Below, one piece after another: positions 8,935 through 18,682 of a stretch of 42,158 nt of DNA. The stretch lies in NCBI GenBank assembly GCA_030765455.1, contig JAVCCM010000136.1:1-42158 (forward strand), in the 5' to 3' direction. The notes under the pieces were generated by a model. That model did no database searches and was not told the origin of the DNA. It saw nothing but the letters and a program-made list of their open reading frames with translations. Positions within the stretch are counted from its first letter, which is position 1. Every line of letters starts with the position of its first letter. The stretch is from Candidatus Electryonea clarkiae. GTDB lineage: Bacteria > Electryoneota > Electryoneia > Electryoneales > Electryoneaceae. Position numbers and translations under genes: made by a program.

Positions 8935-9134
8935 TCATACCACCGTTGGCTTGTCTGACAATGGCATGTTGTTTTGTCCCACCTGATAGTTCCTTATCGA
9001 AACCACTACATCATGTTTCTTTTTCAAATAGAAATATTTACCCGCTGAAGTAAACTGATAAACCAATAATATCCAGTTGGACAAACCAACTGTGACTTGA
9101 GCTTCAGGGAATTGGACCCCGATTCGATTAAATA

Positions 9135-9620
9135 TTAACGAACCTCATATCCTATACTCCAGTGTCTAGAATAAAGTAATTTTGAATTTCGAAACTCCAT
9201 ATTAGACTCTCTTTTAATTATTGTTGTACTAAATGGTTTAACATAATCTGAACTTACTGAAGAAGTTATCAAAAAACCTTCCTTGTCCACTAACTTATAT
9301 GTTACCGTAACATATAACAATTTATCGCTTTTATTACGCACTTCGTATTTCCAACGCCAGTCAATCAAATTCTCAGCATTTTCCACATACCCATTCCCAT
9401 ATTTTTGCTTACTAGTCCTATAAGCTCTTACCAACCTATAACTATCCTCAATGTGTTCTAATGGATAATTGGGATCATCTGAATTAATTGTTGCAGAATC
9501 ATACACTTGCCACTTCTTATATTTGCTGACCAATGGCAATGGAAAATCTGCAAATATTATTTCTGTCAAAGCAAGCAGGAAAACTAAACTGAATAATACT
9601 TTTGTTTGAAAATTATTCAT
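9135..9620 (-). CDS. Small secreted protein, unrecognised
   Basis: A 161-aa protein with a signal peptide (MNNFQTKVLFSLVFLLALTE, cleavage near IIFA-DF). The mature part has alternating beta-strand character: WRWKYEVRNKSDKLLYVTVTY, then VDKEGFLITSS and a final SIGYEVR. It loosely resembles FxLYD-type or other periplasmic beta-sandwich domains that describe how a residue chain responds, but I cannot name a family. GGAGGAG lies just upstream of the ATG. The gene stands alone and points away from the TonB receptor, so 9621-9879 is a divergent promoter region with no other feature seen. Confidence 0.75.
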   Translation of the reverse strand: MNNFQTKVLFSLVFLLALTEIIFADFPLPLVSKYKKWQVYDSATINSDDPNYPLEHIEDSYRLVRAYRTSKQKYGNGYVENAENLIDWRWKYEVRNKSDKLLYVTVTYKLVDKEGFLITSSVSSDYVKPFSTTIIKRESNMEFRNSKLLYSRHWSIGYEVR

Positions 9621-9879
9621 GAACTCCTCCAGTGGCTGAGAAAAATATAAGAGGAAACAATATAATTAACAACGGACATCTGTTAATTTCGCAGATGGTT
9701 TCATAGGATGCCACTCGTTGGTCAATCAAATTTCCATTATTCCTCGTGACACTACCCGAATTGGCGAAAAACAAAAACAAAATTGTTTTCAACTTTTAAT
9801 TAATTATATTACATCGGTTCTCGCCAGTCAGATTTTTTAAGAAATATTTATTGCAATAAGAGGTGAAGGAAACCATGCC

Positions 9880-12543
9880 ATGAACAGATTGCGACAAGTA
9901 CGCAATACTTTTGTTAATAAGATTATACTACACAACCTGAATATATTTATATCGTTAGCTTTATTAGGCAGTTTCACGGCAGGAACAGCTTTCAGCGCTC
10001 AGCGGGGGAAGATATCCGGAACTGTGAAGGCTGAAGACGGGATGCCTGTCAGTGGCGCTAATATAATCGTTGAAGATACCCGCTTTGGCGCTGCCGCAAA
10101 CCTTGATGGACATTATTATATCCTTGCCATTCCTCCTGGTAGATATACGATCCTTGTTTCAGCCCTGGGATTTCGTTCAACTCGTGTCGAAGGCGTCCTG
10201 GTATCATCGGGGCACAGCACAAATATTGACGTTACCCTCCAGGGTGAAGCACTCGAACTGGAGCCGGTTTCGGTTTATTTCAAACAGGCGCCGGTCGAAT
10301 TGAATGAAACAAGTCAGCGGATAAGTATAGGGGGGGAGGAAGCAAGGCAGATGCCGGTGCGTCTTGCCGAAGAGATGGTTTTATACCAGGCAGGTGTTGT
10401 ACTGGATGAGGACGGCACTCCACATATCCGGGGCGGACGTTCAGGTGAGATCGCTTATATAGTTGACGGGATTCGGATAGAGGACCCGTTATATGGCAAT
10501 CAACCATTGAATATCACATGCGAATCACTACAGGAATTACAGGTCCTTTCCGGTACTTTTAACGCTGAATACGGCGAAGCGATGAGCGGTATTGTTAATG
10601 TCGTAACGCGGGAGGGAACTGACAAATTTCAGGCTTCAATTGAATACGAATCACCGATGATCAACCCCAGCCCATATCGTATGACTGACTGGGTGGAAGA
10701 GAATAGCGATGCCGTTCGTGATTCCGTCACTGGTAATTCACTATTTGAGGAAACGGATATTATCAATGACCGGGACGTGTGGATCCCGACTCCCGGCAGG
10801 ATCAGCCTGGTATTATCAGGTCCAGTGATATATGTCCCTAAAACCACGTTTTTCATTAATGCAATTCATTCAGCCGAGAACAGTCATCTTCCATTCGGAG
10901 ACAGATGGACAAGAGATATTACAGGAAAAATAGCTACCTCAACAAACTCAGGCAAACTTTCCCTCAGTTTCGGTATGAATGTTAACGACTATCAAAAATA
11001 CAGTCATACCTGGAAATATGTCCCTGAGCAGTATCACCGTCACTTCGACCAAAATAAGAGGTTATCGGCAAACTGGATACACAATATCACCAGTTCACTC
11101 TATTACGAAATCTTTGCCGGGTATTTCCAACGTGAGCACGATATAAAGATCTTTCAGGATTGGGATGATTATGGGAGAGTCGGATATACACCGCAGGATT
11201 TTACTTTTCAACGATACTTTTATGATGAGAGCGACTGGTCGGATACCTGGCGTGAGAGTAATACCTGGATAGCCAGCACCGGCGCCAAAGCTTCCTGGCA
11301 GATGAACCCGATTCATCTCTGGAAGGGTGGTTTTGAAATTCGCCGCCAGAATATTGAGCTTGAAGACATCCGCGATCTTCGAATGGGCCCAAACGGTGAA
11401 CGTGAGGGGCTGGCTGACATATACACCGAGGAACCGGTTGAAGCGTCAGTATTTTTGCAGGATAAAATTGAGCTGGACTATCTTGTCCTTAATGCCGGCT
11501 TGAGACTGGATTATGTCGATCCACAGGCTGAGGGTTGGGCAGATCCGGAGAATCCGACAATTGCATTGGAAGAGGTTGAACCTTCAACCCAGATCAGTCC
11601 CCGTCTAGGTCTGGCGCACCCGATCAGCGACAGCTATACTTTGCATTTTGCCTATGGTCATTTTTTCCAGTTTCCCGATTATGTAAACCTGTTTCTGAAT
11701 TCATCCGATCTTAATCCGGATACACTCTCAAACCGGATGTTTGACGCTGTCGGTAACCCTGGATTGAAACCACAGAAGACAGTGGCTTATGAGGTCGGTC
11801 TTAATGGCGTCCTTACCCCTGAATGGGGATTCACAGCTACTGCATTTTATAAGGATATAACCGACCTTATTGGAACCAGGCAGGTGAGAGTTGGAACTGC
11901 ATATAATTATGCCGCATTCGTTAATATAGATTATGCAAGTGTTACAGGATTCGAGATAGGTCTTAGAAGGGTTTTGGCTGATAACTGGAGTCTCCAGGGT
12001 AATTATACTTATAGCGTTGCAAAAGGTAACTCATCCGAGCCGACCACGGGCTATTGGGACGCTTATGAGAACATTCCAACAGCTCGTCAAGAATACTATA
12101 TGGATTTTGACCGTCGTCATGTTTCAAATATGTTATTGACCTGGCAATCCGGATTTCATGATTATCCACGTTTATTTAATACAACGGCACTCCAGGGTGT
12201 GGGGACAGGATTGATAGTAAGTATTACCAGCGGGCTTCCCTATACGCCATATTCCGGTGCGGGAGAGCAACTTTCGCTGCGTAATTCAGAAAGAATAAGC
12301 CCGACTATCAGGGTGGATTTGCGATTGGCTAAAACAGTTCTGTATGAGCCGGTAAAAGTGACTTTGTTCGGTAATATCGACAATATATTCGACCGTATTA
12401 ATCCATTGAGAGTCAACTCCAGAACTGGTGAACCCTGGGAAACTACATTGATCGGAAATGAAGTCAATTTCGATCAAATTCATGATCCCGGCAAAGTTGG
12501 TGTTCCGAGGATTATTAAGGTTGGGATGAAGATTGATTTTTAA
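9880..12543 (+). CDS. TonB-dependent outer-membrane receptor with carboxypeptidase-regulatory-like domain
   Basis: An 887-aa outer-membrane protein. The signal peptide ends near TAFSA (residue ~42). Residues 43-125 are a CarboxypepD_reg-like beta-sandwich (GKISGTVKAEDGMPVSGANI, NLDGHYYILAIPPGRYTI). Residues about 140-255 are the plug domain (HIRGGRSGEIAYIVDGIRI, FNAEYGEAMSGIVNVVT). The rest is a beta-barrel of amphipathic strands ending LRVNSRTGEPWE and a terminal strand VGMKIDF with the C-terminal Phe typical of outer-membrane barrels. The role is energised import of a large substrate, identity unknown. It heads a cluster with a secreted T9SS-type protein, a PorV-like protein and another T9SS-type protein. 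AAGGA lies upstream of the ATG. Confidence 0.93.
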   Translation: MNRLRQVRNTFVNKIILHNLNIFISLALLGSFTAGTAFSAQRGKISGTVKAEDGMPVSGANIIVEDTRFGAAANLDGHYYILAIPPGRYTILVSALGFRSTRVEGVLVSSGHSTNIDVTLQGEALELEPVSVYFKQAPVELNETSQRISIGGEEARQMPVRLAEEMVLYQAGVVLDEDGTPHIRGGRSGEIAYIVDGIRIEDPLYGNQPLNITCESLQELQVLSGTFNAEYGEAMSGIVNVVTREGTDKFQASIEYESPMINPSPYRMTDWVEENSDAVRDSVTGNSLFEETDIINDRDVWIPTPGRISLVLSGPVIYVPKTTFFINAIHSAENSHLPFGDRWTRDITGKIATSTNSGKLSLSFGMNVNDYQKYSHTWKYVPEQYHRHFDQNKRLSANWIHNITSSLYYEIFAGYFQREHDIKIFQDWDDYGRVGYTPQDFTFQRYFYDESDWSDTWRESNTWIASTGAKASWQMNPIHLWKGGFEIRRQNIELEDIRDLRMGPNGEREGLADIYTEEPVEASVFLQDKIELDYLVLNAGLRLDYVDPQAEGWADPENPTIALEEVEPSTQISPRLGLAHPISDSYTLHFAYGHFFQFPDYVNLFLNSSDLNPDTLSNRMFDAVGNPGLKPQKTVAYEVGLNGVLTPEWGFTATAFYKDITDLIGTRQVRVGTAYNYAAFVNIDYASVTGFEIGLRRVLADNWSLQGNYTYSVAKGNSSEPTTGYWDAYENIPTARQEYYMDFDRRHVSNMLLTWQSGFHDYPRLFNTTALQGVGTGLIVSITSGLPYTPYSGAGEQLSLRNSERISPTIRVDLRLAKTVLYEPVKVTLFGNIDNIFDRINPLRVNSRTGEPWETTLIGNEVNFDQIHDPGKVGVPRIIKVGMKIDF

Positions 12544-12616
12544 TATTTAATCAGGAATAAAATAACAGTAGAGAATTGATTTTATATAAATAATGTGAAT
12601 ACTGGTGTTTGATCTA

Positions 12617-12840
12617 TTTCCCTGAAGGGGAAAGATATGAATAGCCACAGGTGTAACCTGTGGGACTGAGATGGAAAATGAACCAACCCTGACGGGGTTG
12701 GACAATGCTTTGTACTAATATTTTTCTGCATTGATTATTGGATATACTCAATCCTTAAATAGTCTAACCCTTTCAGGGTTGAAGTGAAGGGTCATTGTAT
12801 CACCCATGTCTATTCAAATTTATCCCCTTCAGGGATGGAT
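12617..12840 (+). repeat. Composite hairpin-array element
   Basis: At least five hairpins: TTTCCCTGAAGGGGAAA (12617-12633), CCACAGG-TGTAA-CCTGTGG (12645-12663), CCAACCC-TGACG-GGGTTGG (12683-12701), CTAACCCTTTCAGGGTTG (12763-12780) and ATCCCCTTCAGGGATGGAT (12822-12840). The two outer hairpins each carry GAATAG/CTATTC on their inner side, so the whole is an imperfect large inverted repeat. It lies between the TonB receptor and the next gene, and supplies a false in-frame ATG at 12806 to that gene. Confidence 0.75.
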
Positions 12841-12904
12841 TATACTATTCTGGGTTAAGGATGCAACAATGCCCGGTTATCAATACCGAATTTTGAGGGT
12901 AAAC

Positions 12905-15900
12905 ATGATTTTTTTTAAACGGTTGAATCACATTTATTGTTTCGAGAAGTTTGTACGAAATAAGAATATTGCTCATGTTATAATAATTTTTACCCTGATT
13001 AGCACTTCGTTTGCAGGTGGGCTAATTCCAAAACCTCATGAAATAAAAAATAAAGAATTCCTCCAACGTGAGGGATTGTCAGTCGTTGATCGCGGAGTAG
13101 GGCTGCTCGACCGCGGACAATTAACGAATATGATATCAAACTTTGGTATTATTAGCAATTTCCACTTTGGAACACCAGCAATGCATTGGCCCCAGGACGG
13201 AGAGGATGTTCAGCAATATAGTTTTGGTGTCGGGCTTCTGGTTCTTGTTGACGGTGAATTGCTCTCTTCGACCTATGATCCATCCGCCGCCGCTACGAAT
13301 TATACCTGGGAAGCCGCTGATGGCTCCTCTGGATTGTATTTTAACTCTCAGCGAAACGAGGAAAATTCAACTGCTGACGGTATTACACCTCTCTTAGCAT
13401 CTTCAGATAGACCGGCGACCTGGCCCCTGGCAAACGGAATTCCATACTGGCCTGGTCTGTACCGAAATGATCTTGAAAATGCAGGTATGATTGTGGAGGG
13501 TGAGTTCACCTCGGACAGGGATGTTTACTGCGTTTTGAAAGACACAAAAGGTTTGGATCTCCGAGTCGAACAAATTGCATATACTTATGGCAGATCATAC
13601 TCCGAAGATTTCATTTTCGTTCGCTTTTTGCTTCATAACGACAGCCCGGATGACATGAATGAAGTTTACGCAGGTATCAATGCCGACTTGAAACCTGATT
13701 TTTATGCTGATGACAGGATAGGAGCATGGGAGATTGAGTCTTATGATAATAGTCCATCATTCTTTTTCAAACAGGATTTGAACGGCGTCGCCCAAAGGGA
13801 TGATTCCTCACATTTTGAAGACTGGGTTGGTGGGGTTGGATGGATCGGTGCAGGGATGGTGGTTTCTCCGAATGATGCAGGTGTCACCTCTTTCCATTAT
13901 TATCATGACGATAACAGTCCTGTTATTGACACCTCAATTGCAGCCTTGATGACGAATAATCCCTCTGGAATTGAAAATCCCGGATTTTATTTTCAGGGCG
14001 ATGACAGTTCTTTTTCTGATCTCTCTCTCCAGCAGGATGTGGATATCGATACCCTTCCGGGAAGTGAGATTACATTCACATTTGCTACAGGACCATTTGA
14101 CATTCCTGCTGGCGGTGTTGAAGAGTTTTCTGTCGTATTTGCTATTGGTGAGGACTCGACTGATCTTGACCGGACTGTAAATACAGCATATTTCATGGCA
14201 AAAGAAAAGTCTTTCCAGGGAAGTGGACCTCCCTCAATACCTTCTCTTCACGCCACTCCCAGCGACGGACAAGTACTTCTAACCTGGGATAAGGTTGCAG
14301 AATCAAGTATAGATGCGATAACTGGCGAAGCCGATTTTGAAGGTTATCGTATTTACAAGAGCACTGACGGCGGAGAAACCTGGGGCGCACCACTGACCAA
14401 TTGGTTTGGTGATGTTATCGGATATGTTCCCCTCTATCAATGTGACTTGATAGACAGCATCTTCGGTTTGGACCCGGCATACAGCGCTGATTTTCCCGGT
14501 GCGCACGCTTGGCTTGGTGATGATACCGGGTTGAGTTACAAATATGTAGATGAGGATGTAATAAATGGCGTTGAAGTATGGTATTCAATCACAGCTTATG
14601 ACCGTGGAGTCTATGACTCAACCAATATTGAACAGAGTTATGAAACCTCAAGAGGTCTGAACCCTTCAGATAAAAACGTTGTTGCAATTATCCCTGGTAC
14701 TCCGGCTACTGATGCGAGCTCGGGTTTCATTGCAGGACTTCAAGAAATTAACGGCGCTGTGGCTGACGGTAGTATGGAAATTGAAATCATAGATCAGAGT
14801 TTGCTTACCGGTCATACATATAGAATAATATTCAACGAAGTTATAACAGATACTGTAATTGAAGATCCCGATACCACAATCAATTCAGAAATGATGCTGA
14901 CCCTGACGGACCTTGACAGGGATACAACACGATTCATCAATATGCATAATGGTAATCCTTTCGATTACGTGGATATACCCATGACGGGCATTGATATGCC
15001 CGCAGTTGACGGTTTCCGTATAATTGCAGAAAATATTGAAGGCAGTGGAGCCCGGCAGATTGGATGGACAACGGTAATTAATGAGGAAACCGGTTTTGAC
15101 TGGTGGACTGAAAATCGTCGCCCCGGCAATCAGTTCAGTTATGAAGAATTAATTGAAGGGCTTGATGATTGGCGGGTTACAATAACCGATACCGATGTAG
15201 AATTTCGTACAACCGTTACAGGATTTGGTTCAAGCATCCTCGATACAACTTTCCTGGCACCTTTACAAATTGAAAAAACTAATTACCCCGATACAGATAC
15301 CTGGACTGACGTTACAGAACACGTATTAATCTCAGATTTGGCATTTTATTTTGGTGAGATAGGGTCATTAAGTCCGCTTGGTTGGGATTTAACACCGGGA
15401 GGCGATTCGTGGAATCCAAGCACGGATCCCGATTTAGGTCCTCTCTTCACTGATGCATTAGTTTTAAGAGACGATGAGGACGACAGCACCGGTTCGCTTG
15501 TCTGGCTGAAAACAAATAACGGACCGCCTGATGCGATAGCGCCATCAGTCGGTGATGTTTTTACCCTGGTGACATATAAGCCCTTCACCGAAGAGCTTGT
15601 TTACGAGTTTACTACTTATCCGCCTCTGACATACGATACGGTTGATCTTTCTAAAATAAAGGCAGTACCAAATCCATTTATTGTACAAAGTGGACTTGAA
15701 CAGGGTGAAAACGAATCACGTGTTATGTTCACTCATCTACCAACCGATTGTGATATAACAATATATAATGTCGCAGGTAATGAATTAACAAAGATCAGGC
15801 ATCGTTCGACCGCAAATGAAGGTTATGACTACTGGGATCTCCGAAATCAGCATGGTCAGGATGTGGCGTATGGTATTTATATCTATGTGGTTGTAACACC

Positions 15901-15943
15901 CGGTGGAGATAAGCATACCGGTAAATTGATGGTTATCAGGTAA
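12905..15943 (+). CDS. Large secreted protein with Fn3-like segment and T9SS-type sorting domain
   Basis: A 1012-aa exported protein if it starts at ATG 12905, preceded by GAGGG. An upstream in-frame ATG at 12806 lies inside a hairpin repeat. A signal segment (IAHVIIIFTLISTSFAGG) precedes the mature protein. The middle is beta-rich with many Asp/Gly/Ser residues. Around residues 470-620 is an Fn3-like domain (PSIPSLHATPSDGQVLLTWD ... FEGYRIYKSTDGGETW). The last ~90 residues are T9SS-type: KAVPNPFIVQSG, ITIYNVAGNELTKIR, GIYIYVVV and the final HTGKLMVIR. By position it could be the surface-exposed partner of the TonB receptor. No catalytic motif was recognised. Confidence 0.82.
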   Translation: MIFFKRLNHIYCFEKFVRNKNIAHVIIIFTLISTSFAGGLIPKPHEIKNKEFLQREGLSVVDRGVGLLDRGQLTNMISNFGIISNFHFGTPAMHWPQDGEDVQQYSFGVGLLVLVDGELLSSTYDPSAAATNYTWEAADGSSGLYFNSQRNEENSTADGITPLLASSDRPATWPLANGIPYWPGLYRNDLENAGMIVEGEFTSDRDVYCVLKDTKGLDLRVEQIAYTYGRSYSEDFIFVRFLLHNDSPDDMNEVYAGINADLKPDFYADDRIGAWEIESYDNSPSFFFKQDLNGVAQRDDSSHFEDWVGGVGWIGAGMVVSPNDAGVTSFHYYHDDNSPVIDTSIAALMTNNPSGIENPGFYFQGDDSSFSDLSLQQDVDIDTLPGSEITFTFATGPFDIPAGGVEEFSVVFAIGEDSTDLDRTVNTAYFMAKEKSFQGSGPPSIPSLHATPSDGQVLLTWDKVAESSIDAITGEADFEGYRIYKSTDGGETWGAPLTNWFGDVIGYVPLYQCDLIDSIFGLDPAYSADFPGAHAWLGDDTGLSYKYVDEDVINGVEVWYSITAYDRGVYDSTNIEQSYETSRGLNPSDKNVVAIIPGTPATDASSGFIAGLQEINGAVADGSMEIEIIDQSLLTGHTYRIIFNEVITDTVIEDPDTTINSEMMLTLTDLDRDTTRFINMHNGNPFDYVDIPMTGIDMPAVDGFRIIAENIEGSGARQIGWTTVINEETGFDWWTENRRPGNQFSYEELIEGLDDWRVTITDTDVEFRTTVTGFGSSILDTTFLAPLQIEKTNYPDTDTWTDVTEHVLISDLAFYFGEIGSLSPLGWDLTPGGDSWNPSTDPDLGPLFTDALVLRDDEDDSTGSLVWLKTNNGPPDAIAPSVGDVFTLVTYKPFTEELVYEFTTYPPLTYDTVDLSKIKAVPNPFIVQSGLEQGENESRVMFTHLPTDCDITIYNVAGNELTKIRHRSTANEGYDYWDLRNQHGQDVAYGIYIYVVVTPGGDKHTGKLMVIR

Positions 15944-15952
15944 TAATAAGTA

Positions 15953-15994
15953 CGTCATTGCGAAAGAATTGAAGCAATCCCCAATGACGACACA
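15953..15994 (+). repeat. REP-like repeat (CGTCATTGCGA..GCAATCCCC family), copy 1
   Basis: CGTCATTGCGAAAG...GAAGCAATCCCCAATGACG is a worn palindrome, sharing its halves with sequences at 18737-18832 and 29004-29070. Confidence 0.65.
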
Positions 15995-16060
15995 TTAAAA
16001 CTAACATTTTGAAGATATTCAACTGCTTAAAATTTACATCATGAAAAGTATGAGGAAATT

Positions 16061-17218
16061 ATGAGGGCTAGTGCATCAATTCAGATCAATCGAGGTGTCA
16101 TTCCCGCGAAGGCGGGAATCCAGAATGTTCAATGTTACAATGATTCTCACTCTTTGGATTCCCGCCTTCGCGGGAATGACAGCCCCTTGAATCAGATGAG
16201 TTGCAGTACTGGTTTTATAAAACTCTTTTCGACTCTGGTTATAATAACCCTGTTTGTTGTCATTTTATCAGGCAGTGTCAGCGCATTCGAAAAGACTTCT
16301 ACTACCGCTGCAACTTTCCTTCAGATTCCGGTGGGGGGGAGGTTGCCCGCAATGGGAGGCGCCGGGGTGGCATATTCCGGAAATGCTGAAATGCTCTCAA
16401 CCAATCCCGCGGCTTCTTTGGCTGGGCAAGGTGTTGGTGTAAGTGTTTCATACATTGACTGGTTCGCCGGGCTCCGTCATCAGTCTGCAGCAGTAGTGAT
16501 ACCATATAATAATGATCTCTCATTCGGAATACATGTAATAAGTTTCTCCGGTGATGAATTTGAACAGACTACGTTAACTTCTCAGGAAGGTAACGGAGTT
16601 ATGGTCAATTATGGCGATCTTGCCATCGCAGCCTCCGGAATATCCCAATTGACAGACAGGTTTACCGTAGGTGTTACCGGCAAATTAATCCGTCAGACTT
16701 TATTCCACACCAGCGCCTCTACGTTTGCATTCGATGTAGGCACTCTTTTGAAAACCGAGCTGGAGGGGTTATCAATCGGCATGGCGATGACAAATCTTGG
16801 TGGCGAGATGCAGCTTGACGGCAGGGATTTGATTGTTGAGCCAGGTGGAATATCAGGCGGAGAAACCAGGCTTTCGACAAGTGCATGGTCATTGCCATTG
16901 ACGTTTCAGACAGGTATTGCCTGGAACTATTACAAATCTGATCCCCACAGTCTGCTTTTTGCTGCCGATGCAAAACATCTTAACGAGGGTACGACCACTG
17001 TCCACCTGGGAATGGAATATGGTTTCGGTGAAACTGTTTACCTCAGGAGTGGCAGAATATTGGGACATGACACTGAAAGCTGGGCATTTGGATTTGGAAT
17101 TCATTTCAATATTTACGATTATTCTGTTACTACCGACATGGCATACGCTGATCTCGGTGATCTCGATACAGTTGAGCGTATCACGATATCGCTAACACGA
17201 AGAAAAAACAGGGAGTAG
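16061..17218 (+). CDS. PorV/PorQ-family outer-membrane protein
   Basis: The conserved part runs from a signal peptide (KLFSTLVIITLFVVILSGSV, cleavage near SAFEK) into a UPF0164/PorV-type beta-barrel: FLQIPVGGRLPAMGGAGVAY, MLSTNPAASLAG and SVSYIDWFAGLRHQS, then repeated amphipathic strands. In Bacteroidetes PorV is the T9SS outer-membrane shuttle that hands cargo to the sortase; PorQ-like relatives have similar folds. The listed start (385 aa, with GAGG 5 nt upstream) reads through a MITE-like repeat giving the typical VIPAKAGIQ and SRLRGND translations. An internal ATG at 16196 (340 aa) lies at the repeat's right end and lacks a ribosome-binding site. The family is firm; the N-terminus is not. 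Confidence 0.85.
   Translation: MRASASIQINRGVIPAKAGIQNVQCYNDSHSLDSRLRGNDSPLNQMSCSTGFIKLFSTLVIITLFVVILSGSVSAFEKTSTTAATFLQIPVGGRLPAMGGAGVAYSGNAEMLSTNPAASLAGQGVGVSVSYIDWFAGLRHQSAAVVIPYNNDLSFGIHVISFSGDEFEQTTLTSQEGNGVMVNYGDLAIAASGISQLTDRFTVGVTGKLIRQTLFHTSASTFAFDVGTLLKTELEGLSIGMAMTNLGGEMQLDGRDLIVEPGGISGGETRLSTSAWSLPLTFQTGIAWNYYKSDPHSLLFAADAKHLNEGTTTVHLGMEYGFGETVYLRSGRILGHDTESWAFGFGIHFNIYDYSVTTDMAYADLGDLDTVERITISLTRRKNRE
16069..16210 (+). mobile_element. MITE-like element with ~55-bp imperfect terminal inverted repeats
   Basis: Left arm 16069-16122 and right arm 16156-16210 are imperfect reverse complements, with the core TCATTCCCGCGAAGGCGGGAA near each inner end and outer flanks related to AGTACTGCAACTCATCTG. 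A related element is at 30841-30985 and a single arm at 6769-6825. It sits across the 5' end of the PorV-like gene. Confidence 0.7.
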
Positions 17219-17387
17219 GACTATTTTGCCTGTTTTGATTTCGGGGTGTTGTTTCAAATTTCCTCTTGCCATGCAATGATTTTTTCAATAGTTTATCGAC
17301 AATATTATTCTATTCTTTAACTTGATCACTCATTAAGAGTTAAGAACTTATATTGAGGAGCCGTAAGGTAACAATTAGGAGTACAAC

Positions 17388-18644
17388 ATGAAAAAAATTG
17401 CTGTAATATTATCTATTTTAATTTTTTGCGGGATGACATACGCTCAATATGTTTATTTCGAAGAACATTTTGAGGAAGGTGATATGTCCGATCAGTGGTT
17501 CAATCCCTGGGGTGAGAATGGGGTAGATATGGAACCGATTCCACGGGATGACGCCCCCGATGAGGATGGATTCGTCGGTAGTTTGAGTAACAGTGGAATG
17601 GTTGGAACCTCATTAGCCGGGACTATGGATTTGACTGATTACAAAATTGAATCCATGGTATTTGTGACTGTCGAGCAGGGAGTACGTCATGGAATCTGTG
17701 CTCGTTTTGACACCACCGGAGGAACTGCTTCCTTTGAATATTATTACCTGAGAGCAAACTTCAACACTACTCAAATGCCGCCTTCATCGCCGGAGCTTGA
17801 ACTGAGAATTTATCCAGGTGGAACCGGTGTTGGCGAGGATCTCCTTGCCTGGGCTGCTGACGATCTTCCTGGTGGTACACCTGAAGACGAAAGCTGGCAT
17901 AAATTAGGGCTCGAGGTAAAGGGTGACTCATTATGGGCATACTGGGACGATGAGATGCTCGATGGCTGCCCGGTCATTGATGACGAACTGACTGCCGGTT
18001 TCTTCGGTGTGTATGTATTCGCTATGGGTGAGGAAGTGGTTACACTGTCGGATGCAATTGTCGTCACCATGGACGTTGAAGAGAACATAGTTCCGCCGGA
18101 AAATGTAGTGGCAACCTTGGATCAGTCCTTTGGGCTTGTTACAATTACATGGGAGCAGCCTGACGATGCGCTGAATGACCTGCAGCATTTTGAAATCTAC
18201 AGGAATGAGGAGATGATCGATACTACAATGTTTGAAACTTATACTGACACTTTAACTGAATATGGAACATTTAATTATTACCTGCAAAGTGTCTTCCAAT
18301 CCGGAACATCCGAAGCCTCTGAATCTGCAGAAGTAATATATGAGTTGGCAGTTGGAGATAAGGATCAACCTGAATCTCCAATATCCTGGAAATTGTCTGC
18401 CGCATACCCGAATCCATTTAACCCGTCAACAAACATCACCGTCGAATCTCCGGGATATTCATCCGCGAGTGTGTCGGTTTATGATTTGACTGGACGGTGG
18501 GTCACAGACTTGCTGAGTGGATCACTTCCAGCCGGAGGTCATGAGCTGACTTTCAATGCCAATGGTCTGACAGCAGGAATATATTTCGTAATTCTTGAAG
18601 CACAGGATGTACGCGATATACGGAAAGTCGTACTTTTGAAATAA
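17388..18644 (+). CDS. Secreted protein with T9SS-type sorting domain
   Basis: A 418-aa exported protein. The signal peptide is MKKIAVILSILIFCGMTYA-Q. Residues about 20-225 look like a concanavalin/LamG-type beta-sandwich (FEEHFEEGDMSDQWFNPWG at the start, WHKLGLEVKGDSLWAYWDDE near the end). Residues about 228-320 are an Fn3-like domain (PPENVVATLDQSFGLVTITW ... LQHFEIYRNEEMIDTT). The C-terminal ~80 residues are a textbook T9SS sorting domain: AAYPNPFNPSTNITV, VYDLTGRWV, GIYFVILEA and the final IRKVVLLK. AGGAG lies just upstream of the ATG. It follows the PorV-like gene by 169 bp and is followed by a strong terminator. Confidence 0.88.
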   Translation: MKKIAVILSILIFCGMTYAQYVYFEEHFEEGDMSDQWFNPWGENGVDMEPIPRDDAPDEDGFVGSLSNSGMVGTSLAGTMDLTDYKIESMVFVTVEQGVRHGICARFDTTGGTASFEYYYLRANFNTTQMPPSSPELELRIYPGGTGVGEDLLAWAADDLPGGTPEDESWHKLGLEVKGDSLWAYWDDEMLDGCPVIDDELTAGFFGVYVFAMGEEVVTLSDAIVVTMDVEENIVPPENVVATLDQSFGLVTITWEQPDDALNDLQHFEIYRNEEMIDTTMFETYTDTLTEYGTFNYYLQSVFQSGTSEASESAEVIYELAVGDKDQPESPISWKLSAAYPNPFNPSTNITVESPGYSSASVSVYDLTGRWVTDLLSGSLPAGGHELTFNANGLTAGIYFVILEAQDVRDIRKVVLLK

Positions 18645-18682
18645 TTTGCTAATGGTAATTATCAGTCAACTATAAGTTGATC

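Noticed and set aside
8868..9053. 61-codon frame after the HNH gene
   Set aside because: It reads through the antisense of the tRNA-like remnant and shows no protein features.
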